From the NCBI GenBank assembly GCA_963732845.1, contig CAVTBE010000005.1, positions 496,001 to 560,000 on the forward strand: 64,000 bases of DNA. Reading direction: 5' to 3'. Positions within the stretch are counted from its first letter, which is position 1. Each line of letters starts with the position of its first letter. Shown here piece after piece: positions 18,829-27,845 of the stretch. The notes beneath the pieces are model-generated. The model ran no database searches and was not told the origin of the DNA. It saw only the letters and a program-made list of their open reading frames with translations. Both the position numbers and the translations under genes were made by a program. The stretch comes from CAVSRC01 sp963732845 (lineage in GTDB: Bacteria > Pseudomonadota > Alphaproteobacteria > Rhizobiales > Kaistiaceae).

Positions 18829-19410
18829 CTAGTCCTCGACATTCGTCGCTCGCAGAGTCGGGTCGACGGCCGGCAGGCCGGCGAGGACATTGAGCAGCCG
18901 CGCGATCATCTGCAGCGCCAGCAGCAGCGCACCGGCGGCCAGCGCCCCCTGCGGTATCCACAGCGGAGTGAAGCTCTCGGCCGACAGGTATCCGTGCAGC
19001 CACGATTGAACGGCGAGCTGCAGCAGCGACCAGAACAGGAAGCCGGCGAAGAGAGACCCGATCGCGGAAGCGATGATCTCGGCTCCCAGCTGCCCCGCCG
19101 GACCGAGCCGGTCGACGACGGTTCCCAATCGGATGTGCCCGCCTGCCCGCAGGGTCACGCCGGAACCCAGCAGGAATGCCGCGCCCATCAGGTAAGCGCT
19201 GTATTCCCAGGCAATGGAAATGCCTCCAGGGAGGGCCGGAAACACCCTGGAGGCGGCGGCGACGACGATCTGTGCCGAGATCAGGACCACCAGTGCCGCG
19301 AGACAGATGGCCGCCAGGTAGCCCCCGACGATAGCCAGTCGATCGATCCGGCGGGCGAACGCCGCAACAGCACCGGCAGCGCGATGAGCTGGGGCGTTCG
19401 CCGCGATCAT
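18829..19410 (-). CDS. dctQ: TRAP transporter small permease (DctQ type)
   Basis: 193 residues with four hydrophobic segments, the DctQ layout. It has the typical region ISIAWEYSAYLMGAAFLLGSG, followed by RAGGHIRLGTVVDRL. It links the periplasmic binding protein to DctM. It starts 5 nt after the dctP stop and ends 52 nt before dctM. Normal length. Confidence 0.9.
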   Translation of the reverse strand: MIAANAPAHRAAGAVAAFARRIDRLAIVGGYLAAICLAALVVLISAQIVVAAASRVFPALPGGISIAWEYSAYLMGAAFLLGSGVTLRAGGHIRLGTVVDRLGPAGQLGAEIIASAIGSLFAGFLFWSLLQLAVQSWLHGYLSAESFTPLWIPQGALAAGALLLALQMIARLLNVLAGLPAVDPTLRATNVED

Positions 19411-19415
19411 GGGTG

Positions 19416-20417
19416 TCAGCTCCTGCCGACCGACTTCAGATAGGCTTCCACGATCGGACGCGCTTCGGGAACGCGCTTCAGGAATTCTTCCTGCAGCGGG
19501 GCGGCGCGCTCGCGGATGCCCGCCATCATTTCAGCAGGAACCGGCACCAGCTCCATGCCGTGCTCCTTCATGGTGGCTATGGACGCCTTGTCGGCGGCCG
19601 CCGACACGTCCCAGAAGCCCGGCTCCATATCCTGCGCGACCTTCTCGATGGCCGCCTGGTTCTCCGGCGACAGCTTGTTCCAGGTGTCGAAATTGATCGT
19701 CACCATGTTGGACGACCAGGTGTGGTTGGTCGGATAGATGTACTTCAGGAACTCCCAGAACTTGCCGTCCACGCCGGAGGTCGCCGATGTCGACACGGCG
19801 TCTACACGACCGGTCGCCAGCGCCGGGATGAGCTCGCCCCACGGAATCTGGACGCCGGCCATTCCCACGGCGCTCCAGATGTCGACCGTCGTCTTGTCGG
19901 CGCCGCGGATCTTGATCCCGCGCAGTCCATCGACGGTCTCGACCTTCGTCTTCAGATAGATGTACTGAAGCGGCGACGGCACCATGTAGAGGATCTTCTG
20001 ATTGAATTGCTTGGCGATCTCATCGTATTTCGGCCGCAACAGCTTGTGCAGCGCGTGCAGATCGTCATAGGAGCTGATCAGGAACGGAACCGTCTCGGTG
20101 CCGAGCAGGGGTGCATCGCCCTGCTGCTGCGACGTCAGCACGTCGGCCATCGGCACGAGCCCGTCGCCGACTGCACGTAATTGCTCAGGGCCCTTGAAGC
20201 CCAGCGCTCCGCCTGCCTGCACGGTGATGACGACATCGCCATTGGTGGCCGTCTTGACCGCTTCGGCGAATTTCATGGCGTTCTGCGTCATGAAATTGCC
20301 CTCGGGCAGGACCTCGGAAAGATTGAGCTTTGTCTCCGCCAGAGCCATCGAACCGAGTCCCATGAAGACGGCGGCGCCTAGAGATAGAGCCAAAAGACTG
20401 CGACGTTGGATGCGCAT
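19416..20417 (-). CDS. dctP: TRAP transporter substrate-binding protein (DctP type)
   Basis: 333 residues after choosing MRIQRRSLL, which has GAGGACAAAG upstream; an in-frame start at 20453 has none. A Sec signal peptide (LLALSLGAAVFMGLGSMALA) is visible. The family arginine that salt-bridges the substrate carboxylate lies in GLRGIKIRGADK. Periplasmic binding of a carboxylic acid is therefore likely. Cotranscribed with dctQ and dctM. The neighbouring idonate/gluconate genes and the aminotransferase/aldolase pair are both candidate consumers of its substrate. Confidence 0.92.
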   Translation of the reverse strand: MRIQRRSLLALSLGAAVFMGLGSMALAETKLNLSEVLPEGNFMTQNAMKFAEAVKTATNGDVVITVQAGGALGFKGPEQLRAVGDGLVPMADVLTSQQQGDAPLLGTETVPFLISSYDDLHALHKLLRPKYDEIAKQFNQKILYMVPSPLQYIYLKTKVETVDGLRGIKIRGADKTTVDIWSAVGMAGVQIPWGELIPALATGRVDAVSTSATSGVDGKFWEFLKYIYPTNHTWSSNMVTINFDTWNKLSPENQAAIEKVAQDMEPGFWDVSAAADKASIATMKEHGMELVPVPAEMMAGIRERAAPLQEEFLKRVPEARPIVEAYLKSVGRS

Positions 20418-20449
20418 TGCTTTGTCCTCTCGTTTCTTGGTTTGCAAGC

Positions 20450-21247
20450 TCATTTGCCTGGTTCTTGGGGGAGGTCCGCCGCACCCGAACCGATGTCGGC
20501 AACGTCCTCGGAGCGCCTCTCGAAGTTGAGCCCTCCCGGGACCTGAAATGTCGGCAGGATTTCGATGTTGCCGATGTTCACGTGCCGCGGCACTGACAGC
20601 GCATAGGCGATCGCATCGGCGATGTCGTCGGGCTTCAGGGACTCGTAGCCGTCGTAGAAGCGCCGCTGCGCTTCTTCCATGTCGCCGAGAAGCCTGCCGA
20701 ATATTTCCGTCTCGACGCGTCCGGGACAGATCTCGGTCACGCGGATGCGCTTGCCGTAGGCGTCGATGCGGAGCTGCCGCGAGAGGGTGTGAATCGCGGC
20801 CTTGGTGGCGTGATAGATCGTGTTGCCGCCGAAATTGTAGACTGCCGCGATCGAGCTGATGTTGACGATGTGGCCACGGTCCCTCTCGACCATGCCGGGC
20901 ATCAACAGGCGAACCAGATGCAGCGTCGCGCGCAGGTTCACGTCGACCTGCTCGTCGATCGCGAACGCGTCGGCCGTCAGAATGTTGCCGGTGCGCGAAA
21001 CGCCCGCGTTGTTGACGAGGACGTCGATTTCCAGGCCAGACACCGCCGCGGTCAATGCCTCGGTATCGCTGATATCCACGACATGCGGTACGCAGCCGGC
21101 CTTCTTCGCCAAGATCTCAAGGCGTTCGCCGTTTCTCGCAACGCAATGGACGAGCAGTCCCTCGCGCTGCAATCTTTCCGATATTGCGGCACCTATTCCG
21201 GTTGACGCACCTGTCACCAGCGCCGTCTTGTAGTCGGAGATTGACAC
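20450..21247 (-). CDS. SDR-family NAD(P)-dependent oxidoreductase
   Basis: Classical short-chain dehydrogenase of about 265 residues: cofactor motif TGASTGIGAAI, NNAG (VLVNNAGVSRTG) and catalytic Ser-Tyr-Lys (NISSIAAVYNFGGNTIYHATK). The C-terminus carries an extra tail (LPTFQVPGGLNFERRSEDV). The start is taken at a GTG (VSISDYKTALVTG); starts farther upstream add residues outside the fold. It is directly upstream of dctP (33 nt), so it probably belongs to the TRAP operon and oxidises or reduces the imported hydroxyacid. It is divergent from the Nac-like LysR gene. Confidence 0.88.
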   Translation of the reverse strand: MSISDYKTALVTGASTGIGAAISERLQREGLLVHCVARNGERLEILAKKAGCVPHVVDISDTEALTAAVSGLEIDVLVNNAGVSRTGNILTADAFAIDEQVDVNLRATLHLVRLLMPGMVERDRGHIVNISSIAAVYNFGGNTIYHATKAAIHTLSRQLRIDAYGKRIRVTEICPGRVETEIFGRLLGDMEEAQRRFYDGYESLKPDDIADAIAYALSVPRHVNIGNIEILPTFQVPGGLNFERRSEDVADIGSGAADLPQEPGK

Positions 21248-21394
21248 CCGCACGATCCTTGCTGAAGGCCCATTCAAAAGGTAGCGGCAAGGCCGGCGGC
21301 GCCACAAAGACCATCTCAATCTGACGTGATCTGCGTTCGTTATGTGTTACGGTGACAGGTGCGCTGCATCGCGCTCACTCGTAGGTAAGGGCGT

Positions 21395-22354
21395 TTGGAT
21401 ACTCGGCGCTTACAGGCTTTTGTGAAGATCGTGGACGTCGGTAGCCTGACCCGTGCCGCCGACATCCTGCACATCGCGCAGCCAGCGCTGAGCCAGCAGA
21501 TTTCGGCGCTCGAGGCCCAGTTCGACCAGCAGCTGCTCATAAGGAGCAAGCTTGGCGTTACGCCCACCGAAGCCGGCCGGGCGCTCTATCGGCATGCACA
21601 GCTCATTCTCAGGCAGCTGGAACAGGCCCAGGCCGATGTCGCCCAGTCCGGCAAAGTCCTGGCCGGTCGCGTGTCGATCGGTCTGGCGCCGTTCAGCACG
21701 CCGTCCGCGCTGGCGCTGCCGCTGCTCCAGACCGCCCGCGAGCGTTTTCCGAACATCGTGCTGCACATCAACGAGAATTTCGGCGGCGTGATCAGCGAAA
21801 TGATCATGACCGGCCAGATGGACGTGGCCTTCATCTACGATTCCGGACCCATCCGCGGCGTCAAATTCGAGCCCATGCTGACCGAGGAGCTCTTCCTCAT
21901 CGCACCGACCGAGATGCCGCTGCCCGCCACCGACACGAACGAAATCCCCTTGCGAGCGCTGGCCGATCTCAACCTTCTGTTGCCAACGCGAATACACACA
22001 ATCCGCAAGACGGTCGACAGCACCTTGATGCGCGCCGGCATCCAGCCAAGAGTGATTGGAGAGATTGAGTCCGTGGGCACTCTTGCGAGCGCCATCGCCG
22101 CAGGTATCGGCGCGTCAATTCTCCCATGGTCAGCGGCCAGCAGAATCGAAAATGCGAGGGGAATGGTTTCGCGCCGCATCGTCCAGCCGACGATCGAGGT
22201 TCGCGTCTCCTTATGCACGTCCGACCAGCTCCCGCTTTCGGAGCCCGCAATCGCAATTCAGGACATGCTTGCAGAATTGGCCCAGTCTTTCGCGGAGAGC
22301 CACCAGACGCACGGCATTACGGCAGCACCGATGCGTCGTCGTGCCGGTCGCTGA
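21395..22354 (+). CDS. LysR-family regulator, Nac/Cbl-like subgroup
   Basis: 319 residues. The N-terminal helix-turn-helix region RLQAFVKIVDVGSLTRAADI, then LHIAQPALSQQISALEAQF and LIRSKLGVTPTEAGRALY, is close to the Nac regulator of Klebsiella as I recall it. The C-terminal part is the inducer-binding fold (GRVSIGLAPFSTPSALALPL). The start is a TTG (GGTAAGG upstream). It is divergent from the SDR-TRAP operon with a 147-nt gap and most likely activates it. A role in nitrogen control is only suggested by subgroup resemblance. Confidence 0.88.
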   Translation: MDTRRLQAFVKIVDVGSLTRAADILHIAQPALSQQISALEAQFDQQLLIRSKLGVTPTEAGRALYRHAQLILRQLEQAQADVAQSGKVLAGRVSIGLAPFSTPSALALPLLQTARERFPNIVLHINENFGGVISEMIMTGQMDVAFIYDSGPIRGVKFEPMLTEELFLIAPTEMPLPATDTNEIPLRALADLNLLLPTRIHTIRKTVDSTLMRAGIQPRVIGEIESVGTLASAIAAGIGASILPWSAASRIENARGMVSRRIVQPTIEVRVSLCTSDQLPLSEPAIAIQDMLAELAQSFAESHQTHGITAAPMRRRAGR

Positions 22355-22434
22355 ATGGAGCGTGACCTGCCTTGCTCAGTGCCCATGCCGGCCGAATGTG
22401 ACTTGATGCCACGACACCGGCTGCGCACCCGATG

Positions 22435-23203
22435 TCAGATCGATGCAGTGATCCCGCCGTCGATGTAGAACACCTGTCCGTTGACGAATGACGACGCCGG
22501 GCCCGCGAGGAATACCGCGGCGCCGACAAGTTCTTCGACATTGCCCCAGCGGCCTGCCGGCGTCCGCTTCTCGAGCCACGCTGAGAATTCGGGATTGTCG
22601 ACGAGCGCTTGATTAAGCGGCGTCTTGAAATAGCCGGGCGCGATCGCATTGATCTGAAGTCCGTATCGCGCCCAGTCGGTCGCCATCCCGCGCGTCAGAT
22701 TGCGTACCGCGCCCTTGGTTGCCGTGTAGGGCGCGATCGACGGGCGGGCAAGCTCGCTCTGCACGGAACCGATATTGATGATCTTGCCGCGTCCGCGCTT
22801 GATCATGTGCTGCGCCACCGCCTGGCCGACATTGAAGACGCTGGTGACGTTCGTGGCGAAGAGCGCCTCCCATTTGTCGATCGGGAAATCCTCGAGCGGC
22901 GTGCGAAACTGCATGCCGGCATTGTTGATGAGAATATCGACTGGGCCGATCGCCGGTTTCGATCGTCTGGACGGCTGCGGCGACCGCGCCGTGATCGGTC
23001 ACGTCGAAAACGGCGGCATGCGCCGTGAAGCCTGAATCCGTCAGTTCCGCCACTGTGGCATCGACGTTTGCGGCGGTTCTACCGTTGATGACAACGGCGG
23101 CGCCGTGTTCGGCGAGCCCTTTGGCGAGTGCTCGTCCTATGCCCTGGCTCGACCCCGTCACGAGCGCCAGGCGCCCGCTCAGGTCAAACAATGCCGAATG
23201 CAT
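22435..23203 (-). pseudogene. idnO: SDR, gluconate 5-dehydrogenase type (IdnO-like), one frame break
   Basis: Short-chain dehydrogenase resembling gluconate 5-dehydrogenase, which interconverts 5-ketogluconate and gluconate. Pieces: FDLSGRLALVTGSSQGIGRA, VINGRT and, after a one-base frame break near 22940-22955 (QTIET, then GPVDILINNAGMQFRTPLED), the catalytic YTATKG and the C-terminal DGGITASI. The start MHSALFDLS has AGGAGATGAAG upstream. Its promoter region holds the ATGTTA-type operator at 23287-23302, shared with the divergent dehydrogenase genes. The break may be a sequencing error. Confidence 0.82.
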
Positions 23204-23277
23204 GTCTTCATCTCCTGCGCGACGGCAAGCCACAAAGCCCCGGTTTCGGCGCCAGCCGTCATCCTTTCATTTGCTTC

Positions 23278-23307
23278 TTGACATAGATGTTATCGCTAAC
23301 ATATGCA
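23278..23307 (+). promoter_or_regulatory. Promoter of the idonate gene cluster
   Basis: TTGACA at 23278-23283, an 18-nt spacer and TATGCA at 23302-23307, about 35 nt before the GTG start at 23342. The GntR-type operator occupies almost the whole spacer, so a bound repressor would block RNA polymerase. Confidence 0.6.
23287..23302 (+). promoter_or_regulatory. GntR/IdnR-type LacI-family operator
   Basis: Near-perfect palindrome ATGTTATCGCTAACAT: arms ATGTTA and TAACAT around TCGC. It matches the layout known for E. coli GntR/IdnR operators. It sits between the divergent IdnO-like and 2-hydroxyacid dehydrogenase genes. The LacI gene at 25344-26378 is the expected repressor; a related palindrome lies in front of that gene. 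Confidence 0.75.
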
Positions 23308-23341
23308 ACAGGCAGCTGCGTGAGATTTCGGGAGGAGAAGG

Positions 23342-24283
23342 GTGGCGCGCGCCAACATTCTCATGATTGGGCCTTATCCCGAGTGGGACATGGCCGACCT
23401 CGAAAAGAATTACGTCGTCCATAAGCTGTGGAAGGCTGCAGACCGCGAGGCGTTCATCGAGGGCGGTGCAAATGCCGTGCGCGCCATCGCCACGCGCGGT
23501 GAGCTCGGCGCCGATGCAACCATGATGGGGCGCCTGCCCAATCTCGAAATCGTCTCGTGTTATGGAGTCGGCACCGACGCGATCGACCTGGACTTTGCCA
23601 GGAGCCGCGGCATCCGGGTCACCAACACGCCGGATGTGCTGACCGAGGACGTCGCCGATCAGGGCATCGGCCTGCTGCTTGCCGCGGCCAGACGGATCCC
23701 GCAGGCCGACGCCTATGTGCGCTCCGGCGCCTGGGCAAAAGGCGCGATGCCCCTGACGACGCGCGTGCAAGGCAAGCGGCTCGGCATTGCCGGCATGGGG
23801 CGCATCGGCGCGGCCGTTGCCCGCAGAGCAACGGCATTCGGCTGCGAAGTCTCCTATTTCGACCTCCGTCGCAACGATGACCTCCCCTACCCGTATTTTG
23901 CCGACATCGGCGAACTGGCCGAAGCGGTCGAGTTTCTCGTGGTGACACTTGCCGGCGGCCAGAGCACGCGGGGCATCGTCAGCCGGGAGGTTCTTGCCGC
24001 CCTTGGTCCCGACGGCATTCTCGTCAACATCTCGCGCGGCTCCACGGTCGATGAGCCGGCTCTCCTCGATGCGCTGGAAAAGGCGACGATCAAGGCCGCC
24101 GGCCTCGATGTCTTCTGGAACGAGCCGCACATCGATCCGCGCTTCCTTGCACTGGACAATGTCGTTCTTCAGCCACACCACGCCAGCGGCACTGTCGAAA
24201 CCCGCAAGGCGATGGGCAAGCTCGTGCGCGACAATCTCGCCGCTCATTTTGCCGGACGTCCACTGCTGACGCCCGTCGTCTAG
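23342..24283 (+). CDS. D-isomer-specific 2-hydroxyacid dehydrogenase
   Basis: 313 residues, intact. NAD(P)-binding motif GMGRIGAAVARR, catalytic Arg in NISRGSTVDE, Glu in VFWNEPHIDP and His in LQPHHASGT: the complete Arg-Glu-His triad. Family members reduce 2-keto acids such as 2-ketogluconate, 2,5-diketogluconate or hydroxypyruvate; beside idonate and gluconate dehydrogenases, a 2-keto-sugar-acid reductase is the best guess. The start is a GTG after GGAGAAGG. The idnD-like gene follows 11 nt later in the same operon. Confidence 0.9.
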   Translation: MARANILMIGPYPEWDMADLEKNYVVHKLWKAADREAFIEGGANAVRAIATRGELGADATMMGRLPNLEIVSCYGVGTDAIDLDFARSRGIRVTNTPDVLTEDVADQGIGLLLAAARRIPQADAYVRSGAWAKGAMPLTTRVQGKRLGIAGMGRIGAAVARRATAFGCEVSYFDLRRNDDLPYPYFADIGELAEAVEFLVVTLAGGQSTRGIVSREVLAALGPDGILVNISRGSTVDEPALLDALEKATIKAAGLDVFWNEPHIDPRFLALDNVVLQPHHASGTVETRKAMGKLVRDNLAAHFAGRPLLTPVV

Positions 24284-24294
24284 GAGATCCACAG

Positions 24295-25335
24295 ATGAAA
24301 GCCGTCGTCATTCACGCTGCCCGCGACCTGCGCATCGAAGAGCGCGATGCCGGCAAGGCAGGCCCGGGCCAGGTCGAAATCGCCATCGAAGCCGGCGGCA
24401 TTTGCGGCTCGGACCTCCACTACTATCAGGATGGAGGCTTCGGCGCGGTGCGCATACGCGAGCCCATGATCCTCGGCCATGAGATCGCCGGGCGGATCAC
24501 CGCCCTCGGCGCAGGCGTGAGCCAGATTCGCTGTCAGGCGACCGGGTGGCGGTGTCGCCGAGCCGGCCATGCAATGCCTGCACCTATTGCCTCAAGGGAT
24601 TGCAGAACCAGTGCCTCAACATGCGCTTCTACGGAAGTGCCATGGTGATGCCGCATATCCAGGGCGCCTTCAGTGAAGTGCTGATTGCCGAAAGCTGGCA
24701 ATGCCACCTCGTCGCCGACGGCATTTCGAGCAATGAAGCAGCGTTCGCCGAGCCGTTTGCCGTCACGCTTCACGCGGCAAATCGCGCCGGTTCGCTCGCC
24801 GGAAAGCGCGTCCTCATCACTGGCTGCGGGCCAATCGGGACGCTATGCATCGTTCTCCGCCCGGTTCGGCGGTGCGGCTGAGATCGTCGTCACCGACGTC
24901 ATGGATGCGGTGCTGAAATCCGCCCGCGCACTCGGCGCTGACCGCACCATCAACGTTGCCGCCAATCCGGAACAGCTCTCCGGTTACGCCGCAGGACAAG
25001 GGCTATTTCGACGTGCTCTTCGAAGCCTCCGGCAACGAACGCGCGGTGCGCTCGGGGCTCGAAGTCCTGCATCCACGCGGCGTGTCTGGTGCAACTCGGT
25101 CTTGGCGGCGACATGACGATCCCGCAGAATCGTCATCGTTGCCAAGGAGATCGAAGTGCGAGGTTCGTTCCGGTTCCATGAGGAATTCGGTCTCGCCGTC
25201 GACCTCATCAACAAGCGCCGGGTCGATCTCAGCCCGCTTCTGACCGGCATCTTTCCGGTCGAACGGGCCGTCGAAGCCTTCGAGCTTGCCGGCGACCGCA
25301 GCAAGGCGATGAAGGTACAGCTCAGCTTTTCCTGA
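24295..25335 (+). pseudogene. idnD: Zinc alcohol dehydrogenase, L-idonate 5-dehydrogenase type, at least five frame breaks
   Basis: Medium-chain zinc dehydrogenase. Recognisable in order: VIHAARDLRIEERDAGKAGP, GGICGSDLHYYQDGG, LGHEIAGRI, zinc-loop PCNACTYCLKGLQNQCLNM, EPFAVTLHAANRAG, VLITGCGPIG, IVVTDVMDAVLKSARALGAD, GYFDVLFEASGN, QLGLGGDMTIPQN, EVRGSFRFHEEFGLAVDLIN. Frames change near 24530, 24845, 24990, 25086 and 25127. The overall length (347 codons) is exactly right for the family, so the indels balance. The pieces contain no stops, which points to sequencing errors or very recent loss. IdnD oxidises L-idonate to 5-ketogluconate, the substrate of the IdnO-like enzyme. Confidence 0.85.
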
Positions 25336-25343
25336 TTGCGAGC

Positions 25344-26378
25344 TCAGGCGCTTTCGCGCTCGACGACGTGGCACGGTGTCACGATGACGCGCTCGGCATG
25401 AGCCTCCTTGCCCCCATTTATCGCGCGAATCAGCTGGCGCGCGGCGAGCCGTCCGATGTCGTAGCAGCCGACATCGACGGAGGTGATGCGCGGGTGGCAG
25501 CACGCGGCGATCTCGTAATTGCCGAACCCCGCAATGGCGATGTCCTCGGGTACGCGCATGCCACGCCGGTGACATTCCATCAACGCACCGAATGCCGAAA
25601 GGTCGGATACGCAAATTGCGACCTCCGTATCCGGCCATCGCGCGAGGAGAGAACCGACAGCTTCGGCTCCCTGCTCGATCGAAATGGGCGGCACGCCGAA
25701 GGAAACAAGACGGTCATGGGGCAGCGACAGCTTGCGCAGGACGCTCACGAAGCCGGCACGGCGCTGGCTGCCGCGCGTGTCACGCTCGGTCGTTCCGCCG
25801 ATATAGCCGAGTTTCGTGTACCCTTTGGCGACGAGCGTTCGTACCAGGAGGCCCATGGCGTCCTTGTTGGAGAAGCCGACGACAAGGTCGATGGGGCGCG
25901 CCGGCACGTCCCATGTCTCGACGACCGGTATGGCGGCGTTTGTCAGCAGCCGCCGGGCGCGCTCGGTATGCCGTCCACCGGTCAGGATGATGCCTTCCGG
26001 GCGACGACGCAGCATCAATTCGATAAGCCTTTCCTCCTTCTCCACCGAATAATCGGTATAGCCGAGGAGAAGTTGTTCGCCGGTCGCCTCCAATTCGTCG
26101 GTGATGCCGCGGGCAGTGTCGGAGAAGTTGGAATTGTTGATCGACGGAATGATGGCGGCGATGAAACCGGTGCGCCGCGAAGAAAGCGATCCCGCGGCTT
26201 GATCGAGAACATAACCGAGCGCATCGACGGCGATGAGGATCCGGTCGCGAGTGTCCTTGGCGACGAGGTCCGGGTTCTTGAGGGCGCGCGACACGGTCAT
26301 CGTCGACACGCCCGCCTTTCGAGCAACGTCGGCCATGGTTGGGCGTTCCGAACCGATGTCACCGAGCGATTTGTTCAT
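25344..26378 (-). CDS. LacI-family repressor, GntR/IdnR-like
   Basis: 344 residues, intact. N-terminal helix-turn-helix TMADVARKAGVSTMTVSRAL and hinge region LSSRRTGFIAAIIPSINNSN, then a sugar-binding-protein-like core. The core resembles the gluconate repressor GntR group. The ATG start gives MNKSLGDIGSERPT. It is convergent with the idnD-like gene and divergent from glutamate dehydrogenase. The two ATGTTA-like palindromes (23287 and 26411) are its likely binding sites, giving control of the idonate genes and of itself. Confidence 0.9.
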   Translation of the reverse strand: MNKSLGDIGSERPTMADVARKAGVSTMTVSRALKNPDLVAKDTRDRILIAVDALGYVLDQAAGSLSSRRTGFIAAIIPSINNSNFSDTARGITDELEATGEQLLLGYTDYSVEKEERLIELMLRRRPEGIILTGGRHTERARRLLTNAAIPVVETWDVPARPIDLVVGFSNKDAMGLLVRTLVAKGYTKLGYIGGTTERDTRGSQRRAGFVSVLRKLSLPHDRLVSFGVPPISIEQGAEAVGSLLARWPDTEVAICVSDLSAFGALMECHRRGMRVPEDIAIAGFGNYEIAACCHPRITSVDVGCYDIGRLAARQLIRAINGGKEAHAERVIVTPCHVVERESA

Positions 26379-26410
26379 GACCGGGTATCGCGGATTCCGT
26401 TCGAGATCGA

Positions 26411-26426
26411 TTGATATCGATAACAA
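26411..26426 (+). promoter_or_regulatory. LacI-family operator between repressor gene and glutamate dehydrogenase
   Basis: TTGATATCGATAACAA, a palindrome with one mismatch, of the same TGTTA-N-TCG-N-TAACA type as the site at 23287. Its TTGATA could also serve as a -35 box for the glutamate dehydrogenase gene, with TAAACA 16 nt downstream (26433-26438) as -10. It lies 33 nt before the repressor start, which suggests autoregulation. Confidence 0.6.
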
Positions 26427-26468
26427 ACGCCCTAAACAACATTTGAAACACCGAAAAGGAAAAGGCAC

Positions 26469-27779
26469 ATGTCCAGCAAGATCGAAAATACCGGGCATGG
26501 GAGCGGCAATACGACGACCGCGATGCCGTTCTTCAACGACCCCGTCTTCGACATGGCCCGCCGGCAGTTCGACAACGTTGCTGACTACCTGGAGATGCCG
26601 CACGGCGAACGCGATCGCATCTTCTACCCGAAGCGCTCTCTCGCGGTCTCCTGCCCGGTTCATCGTGACGATGGTTCGACCGAAGTCTTCCAGGGGTTTC
26701 GCGTCCAGCACCACCTGACCCTGGGCCCGACCAAGGGCGGCACGCGCTTCTCTAGCGCGCTGACCATCGGCGAAGTGGCGGCGCTGGCCATCTGGATGAG
26801 CTGGAAGTGCGCGCTGGCCGGATTGCCGTACGGGGGTGCCAAGGGTGGCGTCGCCGTCGACCGGAATGCCCTCTCGGCGCGCGAACTCGAGGCCGTCTCG
26901 CGTCGCTACATGCAGGAAATGATCCCGTTCGTGGGGCCGAAGACGGACGTCATGGCGCCCGACCTCGGCACCGACGAACAGGTCATGGCGTGGTTCATGG
27001 ACACCTATTCCATGTACCAGGGCCAGACGGTCACCGAGATCGTGACCGGCAAGCCGATCAGCATGGGCGGCATAGAAGGCCGCCGCGAGGCGACCGGACT
27101 GGGCGTTGCGCACCTCATCGCCCGGGCATTCGAGCGATTGAACCTGCCCATTTCGGAGGCCACGGCGATCGTCCAGGGCTTCGGCAATGTCGGTAGCAAC
27201 GCTGCGGCGGCGCTCAGCGAGCGCGGTGCTCGTGTTGTCGGCTTGAGCGACCATACGGCCGCCTACTACTCACCGGCGGGTCTCGATGTCGGAGCGCTTC
27301 TCGAATACCAGCGCGAGCACAAGGTGCTCGCCGGCTTCTCGAGCGAACTGCTGATCGATCCCGACCTGATGCTCTGCCAGCCCTGCGACGTCCTCGTGCC
27401 GGCCGCAGTCGAGCGGGTGATCGACGAGTCGAATGCGGGCCGCCTCAGCTGCCGCGTGCTGGCGGAAGCGGCCAACGGACCGACCACGCCGGAGGCCGAC
27501 CTCATATTGGCCGAGCGTGGCGACGTCTTCGTCATTCCCGACATCCTGTGCAACGCCGGCGGCGTCATCGTCAGCTATTTCGAGTGGGTGCAGGATCTGC
27601 AGCAGTTCTTCTGGCGACGCGCCGAGGTCCTCGATCGACTGTACCGGTTGCTGGACGACGCCTTCCGGCGGGTGCTGGACCGCGCCGCCAGAGACGGCGT
27701 TTCGCATCGCACGGCCGCAATGGCGATCGGTGTGGCCCGTGTGTGGGAGACTAAGAGCACCCGGGGGCTGTTCCCGTGA
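26469..27779 (+). CDS. Glutamate dehydrogenase (Glu/Leu/Phe/Val family)
   Basis: 436 residues, intact. Substrate region GPTKGGTRF, catalytic lysine motif LPYGGAKGGV, APDLGTDEQVM and dinucleotide motif VQGFGNVGSN, then EAANGPTTPEAD and NAGGVIVSYFEW. It reversibly deaminates glutamate to 2-oxoglutarate and ammonia in the cytoplasm. It is divergent from the LacI gene, with the shared operator in its promoter. Expression may therefore follow the sugar-acid inducer, although gluconate genes do not usually bring a glutamate dehydrogenase. NAD or NADP preference is not clear. Confidence 0.92.
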   Translation: MSSKIENTGHGSGNTTTAMPFFNDPVFDMARRQFDNVADYLEMPHGERDRIFYPKRSLAVSCPVHRDDGSTEVFQGFRVQHHLTLGPTKGGTRFSSALTIGEVAALAIWMSWKCALAGLPYGGAKGGVAVDRNALSARELEAVSRRYMQEMIPFVGPKTDVMAPDLGTDEQVMAWFMDTYSMYQGQTVTEIVTGKPISMGGIEGRREATGLGVAHLIARAFERLNLPISEATAIVQGFGNVGSNAAAALSERGARVVGLSDHTAAYYSPAGLDVGALLEYQREHKVLAGFSSELLIDPDLMLCQPCDVLVPAAVERVIDESNAGRLSCRVLAEAANGPTTPEADLILAERGDVFVIPDILCNAGGVIVSYFEWVQDLQQFFWRRAEVLDRLYRLLDDAFRRVLDRAARDGVSHRTAAMAIGVARVWETKSTRGLFP

Positions 27780-27845
27780 TCGCCAACCTCGCCGTCTTGT
27801 CGATTGACTTGGCTCGGCGCCAGACAACGCGCCGGGTCTTCGGCA

